DNA from: Bacteroidetes bacterium HGW-Bacteroidetes-12
GTDB taxonomy: Bacteria; Bacteroidota; Bacteroidia; Flavobacteriales_E; Vicingaceae
DNA length: 7,990 bases
Assembly (NCBI GenBank): GCA_002841035.1
Contig: PHDR01000118.1
Coordinates: 1 to 7,990, forward strand
Direction: 5' to 3'
In this document: positions 1-5,624 of the stretch, one piece after another
How the letters are laid out: every line of letters starts with the position of its first letter
How positions within the stretch are numbered: position 1 is the first letter of the stretch
The notes under the pieces: generated by a model
Told to the model about the DNA's origin: nothing
Seen by the model: the letters and a program-made list of their open reading frames with translations, nothing else
Database searches by the model: none
Position numbers and translations under genes: made by a program

Positions 1-1443
1 TGCCATAGAAAGATAAGCTGGCATAGGCAAACCTCTTTCGTCTGTAACTTCAATGTCCATTTTTACTTTTTCTCTCGGCAAGTATTGTAACTTGTCCGTT
101 TTTAAAAAAATGTTCAATTTTTTATCTTTATTTACAAAAACCAAACGTTCAGCTCTTTCAATGTTTTTAGAATCAAAAAGTGTGATTTGAGCTACTCCCA
201 TAGGGAAATCTTTGGTAGGAATTTCTATTTCATTTTTTCCTCTGGCAATGTTTATCTCGGTAGCAAAATACATTTCTCCTCTTACTTGAGCAGCCAACGA
301 CATGGTTTCTGTTTCTGTAGATTGAATGGTAATTGCCAATTTTTCTTTTTCGGAATTATTTACATGTATCGTCCAACCTCTTTTTAAACTTTTAGGCAGA
401 CTATATTTTTTATTAATTCCTTTGGGATGAGTAATTACTGCATAATACGTTTTCCCAATTTTAGATTCCAACTCAAAAGCACCCATTCCATTATGAAAAC
501 TTTCAAAATTGACAATAGTATTGCCTTCATTATCTTTAATTACCCCTTTAATATCAGCAGGTTTACCAAATTCATTCAATGCTTTAAAAGCCATTTTAGA
601 AATTAATCCATCTACTAAATCTCCACCTTCTGGATAAAAACCTAATTCAATGTTTCCCAATGTAATTGGTACAGAGCGTGAAATGCTTTCTGTTCTTCCT
701 TCATAATCTATCATCACATTTAACAAGCCATCATTGGTTGTTAATTCATTGGGCAACTGAAATTTCACATACGCCAATCCTTCATTGTCGCTTGTTAATT
801 TACTTTCAGTAAGTTTCTGCCCGTTTAATTGCACTATATATTTCACTCCATAATTTGATAATGGTTGATTTTCTAAAGTTTGTAAATCTACTTTACTCAC
901 TACTTCGTCCCCTGGTCCGTAAGCTTTTTTCAAAAATTCCATTTTCATTTTTAAGCGAGGCAACACCACTTTTTGCACCTGAATTTCTTTCTCAAAAAAG
1001 TCGTTGGTATTTTTTTGCCAGTTGGTATAAGCTTTTACTTTATAAATTCCGCCCATCACATTTTCTTCCAATAAAAAATCGGCATTGGTTTTTCCTTTAC
1101 GAGCTATTAATTGATGTTTTTGAGCTACATTTCCTTTTGGGTCGATAAGCTCTACATATAAAATATCACTTTTATAGGAAGCCTTCATGCTTGAAGCATT
1201 TCTAACAAAAGCACTCAACCAGATGGTTTCTCCAGGTTTGTAAAGTGGCTTATCTAATTGCACATACACCCTGTCTTCAGGAACAGATTGGTTGTACTTA
1301 TCTAATTTTACTTTTAAAGATTGTAAAAATTCATTCATTTTTAAATCACCATTTACACTAATGGTAATAAATGAACCAAAAGCAGCTACAATTGCAATAA
1401 CTGCTATTAAATTTTTGATGGATTTAATTTTTAGATTTTTCAT
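1..1443 (-). CDS. MG2 / alpha-2-macroglobulin-like exported protein, 3' end cut by window edge
   Basis: The frame is open from the ATG at 1443 to the window edge, giving 481 residues; the C-terminal part lies outside. Residues 1-10 are lysine-rich and about 11-30 are hydrophobic, so it has a signal peptide or N-terminal anchor; there is no lipobox cysteine. An MG2 macroglobulin domain spans about 58-158, with the hallmark YVQLDKPLYKPGETIWLSAF at 60-79. Further beta-sandwich stretches follow at about 160-260 and 266-340 (FYPEGGDLVDG at 269-279), and the start of what looks like an A2M N-terminal region at about 455-481. Two Bacteroidota families begin this way: true bacterial alpha-2-macroglobulins, which trap proteases or support the envelope, and shorter MG2 proteins ending in a TonB-receptor plug domain. 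The FYPEGGDLVDG stretch leans towards the second. Any thioester motif would lie outside the window. The start is chosen because the signal sequence follows it directly. Confidence 0.88.
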   Translation of the reverse strand, partial: MKNLKIKSIKNLIAVIAIVAAFGSFITISVNGDLKMNEFLQSLKVKLDKYNQSVPEDRVYVQLDKPLYKPGETIWLSAFVRNASSMKASYKSDILYVELIDPKGNVAQKHQLIARKGKTNADFLLEENVMGGIYKVKAYTNWQKNTNDFFEKEIQVQKVVLPRLKMKMEFLKKAYGPGDEVVSKVDLQTLENQPLSNYGVKYIVQLNGQKLTESKLTSDNEGLAYVKFQLPNELTTNDGLLNVMIDYEGRTESISRSVPITLGNIELGFYPEGGDLVDGLISKMAFKALNEFGKPADIKGVIKDNEGNTIVNFESFHNGMGAFELESKIGKTYYAVITHPKGINKKYSLPKSLKRGWTIHVNNSEKEKLAITIQSTETETMSLAAQVRGEMYFATEINIARGKNEIEIPTKDFPMGVAQITLFDSKNIERAERLVFVNKDKKLNIFLKTDKLQYLPREKVKMDIEVTDERGLPMPAYLSMA

Positions 1444-1546
1444 AACGATATTTTTTTTGTTGTTTTTAAATGATTTTCCCTTTGGATGCAACAAAAAAAT
1501 ATATTCCATAAATGAGTCCATTCTAAAAAGTCAAAAAAATAAAAAA

Positions 1547-1632
1547 TGCCACTAAGTCACTAATACACACAAAGAACTGAATTGCAATGTTTTAAACACT
1601 ATGTTACTTTGAGCCTTTGTGTCTTAGTGGCA
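1547..1632. repeat. Intergenic inverted repeat made of degenerate 8-bp units
   Basis: The outer arms match exactly: TGCCACTAAG at 1547-1556 pairs with CTTAGTGGCA at 1623-1632, and ACACAAAG at 1567-1574 pairs with CTTTGTGT at 1615-1622. The left arm carries 10 extra bases between these two blocks. Both arms have an 8-bp period. Left arm, plus strand: CACTAAGT (1550), CACTAATA (1558), then CACACAAAG (1566). Right arm, minus strand: CACTAAGA (1629-1622), CACAAAGG (1621-1614), CTCAAAGT (1613-1606), AACATAGT (1605-1598). It lies in the spacer between two divergent genes. No T-tract follows either arm, so it is not an ordinary terminator. I recall similar CACTAAG/CACAAAG sequences scattered between genes in Bacteroidota, but their function is not known to me. 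Confidence 0.7.
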
Positions 1633-1673
1633 AAGAAATAACTATTTAGACAGCACTCACAAATAATAAATTG

Positions 1674-1681
1674 TATTTTTG
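1674..1681 (+). promoter_or_regulatory. Candidate -7 element for the SPOR gene
   Basis: TATTTTTG fits the Bacteroidota -7 consensus TAnnTTTG exactly and lies 4 nt before the preferred ATG at 1686. If it is used, transcription would start at or beside the ATG, giving a nearly leaderless mRNA. No matching TTTG -33 element is present at the usual distance, so this is only a candidate. Confidence 0.3.
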
Positions 1682-1685
1682 GTGT

Positions 1686-2474
1686 ATGAGATTTTTAAAA
1701 CACCTTATACTTGTTTTTTTAATAATAGCTACCAATTTCATTGTGGCTCAAGAAAATAAACTTCAACAATTGGCTGTTTCTTCTGCAACACACAGCAAAC
1801 AAGCTTCGTTTTTCATATCACAAAACATAACCGAAGAAAATACTTCTGCTGATTTATTAAAAAATTACAATGATGCACTAATTGCTTGCGAAAAAGCAAT
1901 AATTTTTAGTGATAGTGCAATCAACAACATAAATGATAGTTCATTTTCTGAAAAAGCAGCTAAAATAGCACTCAAAAACGCACAAAAAAATCAAGAAAAA
2001 ACCATTGTCATTTTAGAAGAACTTACTGCGTTGAGTGAAGAATTTATAAATCAATATTCACCAAAAGAAGCATTGTATTTTATTAACAATGCCATTGTGG
2101 ATGCATACCAAGCTTCTTTAGAACTGAACGATGGTCATATTCTTCCAACCATTTCATCTTCGCCTAACCAAAAAATTGAAGAAGCCACACCTGTTGTAGA
2201 AAAAGCGCCTGAATTGATTTATAAAGTTCAACTTGGTTTATTTAGAAAAAAAATTGAAGCTGATTATTTTGGTACTAATTTTACTGTAATGTTTGAAGAA
2301 GTTGAAATAGGCGTTTGGCGGTATTCAATAGATGGGTTTACCACTTACGATTCTGCAACAAAAGCAAAAAAAATCATAAAAGAAAAAGGGTATGATGCTT
2401 TTATTGTACCTATGCTCAATGGAGAAAAAATAGCCATCGAAAAAGCATTATCAATAGAAAAGCAAACAAGGTAA
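1686..2474 (+). CDS. Exported SPOR-domain protein
   Basis: This is a 262-residue protein from the ATG at 1686. The frame could extend to a TTG at 1671, but the ATG sits directly before a clean signal peptide (MRFLKHLILVFLIIATNFIV, then AQENK, probably cut before Q22), so the ATG is preferred. Residues about 25-150 are predicted mostly helical and lack a motif I recognise. About 155-175 is a low-complexity P/E/S linker. A Bacteroidota-type SPOR domain spans about 178-250: it opens with IYKVQLGLFRKK, continues with GVWRYSIDGF and ATKAKKIIKEKGYDAFIV, and ends NGEKI. SPOR domains elsewhere bind glycan strands stripped of stem peptides, so a periplasmic, cell-wall-associated role is likely but not shown. 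It has its own strong terminator and is probably monocistronic. The role of the N-terminal domain is unknown. Confidence 0.85.
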   Translation: MRFLKHLILVFLIIATNFIVAQENKLQQLAVSSATHSKQASFFISQNITEENTSADLLKNYNDALIACEKAIIFSDSAINNINDSSFSEKAAKIALKNAQKNQEKTIVILEELTALSEEFINQYSPKEALYFINNAIVDAYQASLELNDGHILPTISSSPNQKIEEATPVVEKAPELIYKVQLGLFRKKIEADYFGTNFTVMFEEVEIGVWRYSIDGFTTYDSATKAKKIIKEKGYDAFIVPMLNGEKIAIEKALSIEKQTR

Positions 2475-2495
2475 AAAACAAATAATAGGTTTTGT

Positions 2496-2532
2496 TAAAA
2501 AGAATCTTGCATAAATTAGATTCTTTTTTTTT
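2496..2532 (+). terminator. Rho-independent terminator after the SPOR gene
   Basis: AGAATCT (2501-2507) pairs perfectly with AGATTCT (2518-2524) around a 10-nt loop and is followed by an uninterrupted T run. The A-rich 5' flank and the T tract extend the stem. It lies 22-27 nt after the SPOR stop codon and separates that gene from the DUF3127 gene. Confidence 0.85.
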
Positions 2533-2539
2533 GATTTAT

Positions 2540-2547
2540 TAACTTCG
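2540..2547 (+). promoter_or_regulatory. Candidate -7 element for the DUF3127 gene
   Basis: TAACTTCG differs from the Bacteroidota consensus TAnnTTTG by one base (T to C). It lies 32 nt before the ATG and directly after a strong terminator, where a new promoter is needed. The spacing and the C variant match the etfB candidate at 7429-7436. No clear -33 element is visible. Confidence 0.4.
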
Positions 2548-2579
2548 TCATCTAATTAAAAACAAAAAGATATTAAATT

Positions 2580-2945
2580 ATGAGTTTATCAATAAAAGGA
2601 AAATTAGCTTCAATATTAGAAGCCGAATCTGGCACAAGCAAAGCAGGAAAAGAATGGAGAAAACAAAGTTTTGTTATTGACAATGGAGATCAATTTAACC
2701 CAAATGTATGTTTTAGTTTATTTGGGCAAGACAAAATTGCTATGTTAGACAACTTTAGTATAGGTCAAGAAATAGAAGTTGCTTTCAACCTTTCTTCACG
2801 AGAATTTAATGGAAAATGGTACCACAACTTGGATGCTTGGAAAATTTCTATAATTGGAAGTGAATCAACGAGTTCTCAACCTCAAGCTGTTTCTGCACCA
2901 AGCATTTCTGATGCTCCGGAAGAAGGAGATGATTTACCTTTCTAA
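2580..2945 (+). CDS. DUF3127 protein, OB-fold with SSB-like acidic C-terminal tip
   Basis: This is a 121-residue soluble protein starting at ATG 2580. Residues about 2-92 match the DUF3127 family, small Bacteroidota proteins related to single-stranded-DNA-binding protein; recognisable stretches are WRKQSFVI (26-33), NVCFSLFG (42-49) and SREFNGKWY (73-81) followed by AWKI. A Ser/Pro/Gln/Ala-rich linker (about 93-112) leads to the acidic tail EEGDDLPF (114-121). That tail closely resembles the DDIPF tip through which bacterial SSB recruits RecQ, PriA, RecO, Exo I and other repair proteins. Nucleic-acid binding and docking of the same partners is therefore a reasonable inference, not a demonstrated function. 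It is probably a single-gene unit, bounded by terminators on both sides. Confidence 0.85.
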   Translation: MSLSIKGKLASILEAESGTSKAGKEWRKQSFVIDNGDQFNPNVCFSLFGQDKIAMLDNFSIGQEIEVAFNLSSREFNGKWYHNLDAWKISIIGSESTSSQPQAVSAPSISDAPEEGDDLPF

Positions 2946-2965
2946 ATAGCATAACTTAACCATAT

Positions 2966-3008
2966 AAAACAGACGCTTCATAATTTGTTGCGTCTGTTTT
3001 TATTTTTT
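2966..3008 (+). terminator. Strong terminator or attenuator between the DUF3127 and SET genes
   Basis: AAAACAGACGC (2966-2976) pairs perfectly with GCGTCTGTTTT (2990-3000) around a 13-nt loop, followed by TATTTTTT. The GC-rich stem base is notable in such AT-rich DNA. The T tract ends only about 20 nt before the SET start codon. It therefore ends the DUF3127 transcript and would also act as an attenuator on any read-through into the SET gene. Confidence 0.88.
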
Positions 3009-3010
3009 CT

Positions 3011-3016
3011 AAGGAG
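3011..3016 (+). promoter_or_regulatory. Shine-Dalgarno-like site of the SET gene
   Basis: AAGGAG followed by AG lies 13 nt before the ATG at 3030. True Shine-Dalgarno sequences are uncommon in Bacteroidota, and this one supports the ATG at 3030 over the in-frame TTG codons near 2985, which fall inside the terminator hairpin. The spacing is longer than ideal. Confidence 0.45.
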
Positions 3017-3029
3017 AGCCTCACAAAAA

Positions 3030-3458
3030 ATGTTAGAAACCAATACTATTATTGACGCTGATGAAGCTGATTATTTATATGTAAGCTTATCTCAACTGCC
3101 TAATGCTGGCAATGGATTATTTACCGCAATAGACATTTATAAAGATGAAGTTATTTCCATTTTTAAAGGACGAATTTTAACAGAGTCCCAAATAAAACAT
3201 CGTGTTGAAGAAAGAAAAGACAACTATTTTATTAGTTTACTTGATGGAACTATTATGGATTCTATGAGTGTTGATTGTTTTGCAAAATATGCCAATGATG
3301 TTAAAGGTACTTTAACTACAAAACTCAACAACAATTCAAAAATAACTATCAATGATAACAATGACATTTGCCTCATAGCTACTCGAAAAATTAAATCAGG
3401 CGAAGAGTTATTTTGTAGTTATGGAACAAGGTATTGGAAAAAGCACACACCTGCTTGA
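3030..3458 (+). CDS. Small SET-domain protein, predicted protein-lysine methyltransferase
   Basis: This is a 142-residue protein that is essentially one SET domain. The motifs occur in the usual order: NAGNGLFTAIDI (25-36), the N-terminal G-x-G strand that helps bind S-adenosylmethionine; DNYFISLLDG (64-73); CFAKYAND (83-90), the bacterial counterpart of the eukaryotic NHS motif, with N89 kept and no histidine; and IKSGEELFCSYGTRYW (121-136), with Y131 as the expected catalytic tyrosine. There is no pre-SET or post-SET cysteine cluster, signal peptide or membrane segment, so it is cytoplasmic. SET enzymes transfer methyl groups from S-adenosylmethionine to lysine; the substrate cannot be inferred here. 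A frame extension to a TTG at 2985 would lie in the preceding terminator and is rejected. It ends 13 bp before the convergent transporter gene. No independent promoter is obvious between the hairpin and the start. Confidence 0.85.
   Translation: MLETNTIIDADEADYLYVSLSQLPNAGNGLFTAIDIYKDEVISIFKGRILTESQIKHRVEERKDNYFISLLDGTIMDSMSVDCFAKYANDVKGTLTTKLNNNSKITINDNNDICLIATRKIKSGEELFCSYGTRYWKKHTPA
3438..3456 (-). terminator. Weak candidate terminator for the transporter gene, inside the SET 3' end
   Basis: Read on the minus strand, AAGCA, a 6-nt loop GGTGTG and TGCTT are followed by TTT. It lies 16 nt or more past the transporter stop codon and overlaps the last codons of the convergent SET gene. The stem is only 5 bp, so this is tentative, but the 13-bp gap between the two stop codons holds no other hairpin. 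Confidence 0.25.
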
Positions 3459-3471
3459 TGAATTACTATTT

Positions 3472-4773
3472 TTAAATTAACATTCCCACAATTACAGCAG
3501 TAAACAATGAGGCTAATGTACCTCCTATTAATGCTTGAAAACCAAATTTTGCTAAGGTTGCTTTTTTGTTTGGTGCCAACGCTCCAATTCCTCCTATCTG
3601 AATACCTATAGAAGCAACATTAGCAAAGCCACACAAAATATAGGTGGACATAATGATTGATTTTTCTTCGACAAACCTACCTGCTGTTTTTAATTCTCCA
3701 AGAGAAACATAAGCTACAAACTCATTTAAAATTGTTTTTTCACCCAACAATTGTCCTACCAATACCATATCTTCTTTGCAAACTCCCATAAGCCAAGTAA
3801 GTGGAGCAAACAAATAACCTAACAAAAATTGAAAAGTCAGTCCATCGTATCCAGTATTATTAGCAATAATTGGATTCAGAGAGGTCCAATCTCCAATTTT
3901 GAATAAGATGTAATTTCCCATAGCCATTAAAGCAATAAACACCAACAACATTCCTGCTACATTTACGGCTAATTTAATTCCATCTGTTGTTCCATTAGCA
4001 ATGGCTTCTAAGGCATTTGCACCTATTTTTTCTTTGGGAACTTCTAATCGTTCGTCCACTTTTTCAGTTTGTGGAACCAATATTTTTGCGGCTACAACTG
4101 CTGCGGGTGCTGACATTACAGATGCTGCTAATAAATGTTTTGCAAAATAAATTTGTTGTGCTTCATCTGTGCCTCCCAAAAAACCAATATAAGCTGCTAA
4201 TACACCTCCTGCAATAGTTGCCATTCCTCCACTCATCAAACACATCAATTCTGAATCGGTCATTTTTCCTAAATAGGGTTTCACCAAAAGTGGTGCTTCG
4301 GTTTGACCTAAAAAAATGTTTCCTGCTGCGGCTAAGCTTTCAGCACCTGAAAGTCGCATGGCTTTTTTCATTACCCAAGCAAAACCATAAACTATTTTTT
4401 GTAAAATACCCCAGTAATAAAGTAAACTGGTTAGTGCAGAAAAAAAGATAACAGTAGGGAGAACCATTATCACAAAATTGACTAACGAAGATTCTATGTA
4501 TCCCGAATCAAAGTTTTTAAAAAGAAAAAGTGTTCCTTGCTGTGTGAAGCCTATTACTTTTGTAAATGCTTTACTCGCTATTTCGAAACCAGAAGCAACA
4601 AAATCTACTTTTAATACAAGTAGTGCAAAAACAAGTTGTATGAGTAATCCTTTACCAACCAACTTCCAATCAATGGCTTTTCTATTGTTGCTAAAAAGCC
4701 ATGCTATTGCAATAAGCGAGACCATTCCTATGGCTCCTTTATAAAGAGAAGTGAAAGTTATTATTGCAATCAT
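3472..4773 (-). CDS. Concentrative nucleoside transporter, NupC/CNT family
   Basis: This is a 433-residue, strongly hydrophobic inner-membrane protein of normal length for bacterial CNTs, which import nucleosides driven by a sodium or proton gradient. Family motifs are complete: GNIFLGQTEAPLLVKPYL (151-168, first re-entrant hairpin), GEKTILNEFVAY (344-355) and GFANVASIGIQIGG (382-395, second re-entrant hairpin). By comparison with Vibrio cholerae CNT, the nucleoside-binding residues correspond to Q157, T158, E159, E351, N385 and S388. N152 and T186/I187 fall at its sodium site, which hints at sodium coupling (inference). The hydrophilic stretch 235-255 is a cytoplasmic loop. The gene follows the nuclease gene in the same direction, but the 163-bp insertion element lies between them and ends only 14 bp before the ATG. 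Its promoter or leader may therefore derive from that element. Confidence 0.95.
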   Translation of the reverse strand: MIAIITFTSLYKGAIGMVSLIAIAWLFSNNRKAIDWKLVGKGLLIQLVFALLVLKVDFVASGFEIASKAFTKVIGFTQQGTLFLFKNFDSGYIESSLVNFVIMVLPTVIFFSALTSLLYYWGILQKIVYGFAWVMKKAMRLSGAESLAAAGNIFLGQTEAPLLVKPYLGKMTDSELMCLMSGGMATIAGGVLAAYIGFLGGTDEAQQIYFAKHLLAASVMSAPAAVVAAKILVPQTEKVDERLEVPKEKIGANALEAIANGTTDGIKLAVNVAGMLLVFIALMAMGNYILFKIGDWTSLNPIIANNTGYDGLTFQFLLGYLFAPLTWLMGVCKEDMVLVGQLLGEKTILNEFVAYVSLGELKTAGRFVEEKSIIMSTYILCGFANVASIGIQIGGIGALAPNKKATLAKFGFQALIGGTLASLFTAVIVGMLI

Positions 4774-4787
4774 TTACATATTAATTA

Positions 4788-4950
4788 GAGTCTGTCCATA
4801 GAGTAAGTGTCTATCTTTAAAGTCAAGAGACTGAACTATAATGTTCGAGTTCAAGGCTTGCGAAATTTTTAATTGTAAGGAGTTTACTTTTGTAAATGAC
4901 TGCAATTAAAAATGGGCATAACGCAGAAATCGGACATTATAGACAGCCTC
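4788..4950. mobile_element. MITE-like foldback element with terminal inverted repeats
   Basis: The ends are inverted copies: GAGTCTGTCCATA at 4788-4800 and, read from 4950 on the minus strand, GAGGCTGTCTATA (11 of 13 identical). TAATTA flanks both sides (4782-4787 and 4951-4956), as a target duplication would, although TAATTA is itself palindromic. A second left end, GAGACTGAACTATAATG, starts at 4827; it matches the right end more extensively, including CTATAATGT and CGAnTTC. From 4827 to 4950 the DNA folds back on itself. The arms are about 60 nt, with a paired outer part, a 12-nt unpaired bubble, an exact 11-bp stem (ATTTTTAATTG 4865-4875 with its complement 4903-4913), and an inner TTTAC/GTAAA stem capped by TTTT (4888-4891). 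There is no coding capacity. The ends resemble those of insertion sequences beginning GAGnCTGTC, which would supply transposase in trans (inference). Confidence 0.72.
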
Positions 4951-5564
4951 TAATTAGCATTTCGTTTGTCAATCTCTAGCTTTATTTTAGAAGCCTCCTC
5001 ATAATTTTCTCTTTCAATAGCTTCTTGTAAAATTTTATTTAATTCAGAAATAGACATTTCTTCATAACTCAAGGATGTAACATTCTGATCTTCTTTTAAT
5101 TCACCTTCTATCTGCTCCAATTCACTCTCAACATCTTTTGATAAGTGCCCTTCTTCTAAAATAATTCCAGCATTGGATAAAATAAACTCATAGGTATAAA
5201 TTGGGCATTTAAAACGAACCGCCAACGCAATAGCATCAGAAGTTCTTGTGTCAACTTCAATTATTTTATCACCTTGCTGAGAAATAAGTTTGGCATAGAA
5301 AATACCTTCAACCAAATTATAAATTATTACTTCATTTACTTGGATTTCATAAGAATCGGCTAAACTTTTAAACAAATCGTGTGTTAAAGGTCTGCTTGGA
5401 GTCATTGCTTCTAACTCAATAGCAATGGCTTGGGCTTCAAAACCACCTATAATTATAGGCAATCTTCGTTTTGTTCCTGTTTTTTCTCCCAATACCAAAG
5501 CATAAGCTCCTGTTTGTGTTTGACTGTATGAAAGTCCTATAATTTCTAACTCTATCTTATCCAT
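4950..5564 (-). CDS. Bifunctional nuclease (BFN/DUF151) domain protein with C-terminal UVR motif
   Basis: This is a 204-residue cytoplasmic protein starting at ATG 5564. Residues 1 to about 135 form the BFN (DUF151) domain, with GAYALVLGEKTG...RRLPIIIGGFEAQAIAIE (19-50), the RPLTHDLF stretch (58-65) and DTRTSDAIALAVRFKCPIYT (105-124). BFN proteins from plants and Thermotoga were described as having DNase and RNase activity. An acidic linker (about 137-168) leads to a UVR motif at about 171-202 (SELNKILQEAIERENYEEAS then KIKLEIDKR), the helical hairpin by which UvrB and UvrC interact, which suggests a partner in nucleotide metabolism or repair. This BFN-UVR arrangement is common in Bacteroidota. 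It follows etfA by 60 bp with a long hairpin between. The stop codon TAG uses the terminal base of the inserted element at 4950; without the insertion it would probably read TAA at the same place. Confidence 0.9.
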   Translation of the reverse strand: MDKIELEIIGLSYSQTQTGAYALVLGEKTGTKRRLPIIIGGFEAQAIAIELEAMTPSRPLTHDLFKSLADSYEIQVNEVIIYNLVEGIFYAKLISQQGDKIIEVDTRTSDAIALAVRFKCPIYTYEFILSNAGIILEEGHLSKDVESELEQIEGELKEDQNVTSLSYEEMSISELNKILQEAIERENYEEASKIKLEIDKRNAN

Positions 5565-5570
5565 TCAACT

Positions 5571-5611
5571 AAAAAATAATAAGAGAAAAATTAATTAATT
5601 TTCCTCTTATT
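5571..5611 (-). terminator. Long hairpin with T tract between etfA and the nuclease gene
   Basis: AATAAGAGAAAAATTAA (5578-5594) faces its near-perfect inverted copy (5595-5611). On the minus-strand RNA the one mismatch becomes a G-U wobble, so 17 bp can pair, less the bases that form the loop. A six-T tract follows at 5576-5571. Its 3' end lies 6 nt before the nuclease ATG, so it either ends the etf transcript or acts as a leader hairpin or partial attenuator for downstream genes. Confidence 0.65.
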
Positions 5612-5624
5612 TAGTTTAAATCTA

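Noticed and set aside
187..1555. Plus-strand open frames at 187-387, 855-1148 and 1292-1555
   Set aside because: They lie opposite the MG2-domain gene, whose minus frame has a signal peptide and recognisable domains; their translations are F/L-rich antisense shadows.
1671..1685. TTG start five codons upstream of the SPOR protein
   Set aside because: The signal peptide begins naturally at ATG 1686, and the extra residues overlap a promoter-like box.
2985..3029. N-terminal extension of the SET protein from a TTG at 2985
   Set aside because: The extension is encoded by the right arm and T tract of the preceding terminator; the ATG at 3030 with an upstream AAGGAG fits better.
4017..4744. Plus-strand open frames opposite the nucleoside transporter
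   Set aside because: The transporter frame has all CNT motifs; the opposite frames are low-complexity shadows without start signals.
4827..4950. Integron attC site or riboswitch
   Set aside because: The GGCATAACGC stretch briefly suggested an attC, but the R'/R'' core pattern (GTTRRRY and its inverse) is absent, no integrase is nearby, and the inverted ends plus flanking TAATTA fit a MITE better. No known riboswitch motif is visible.
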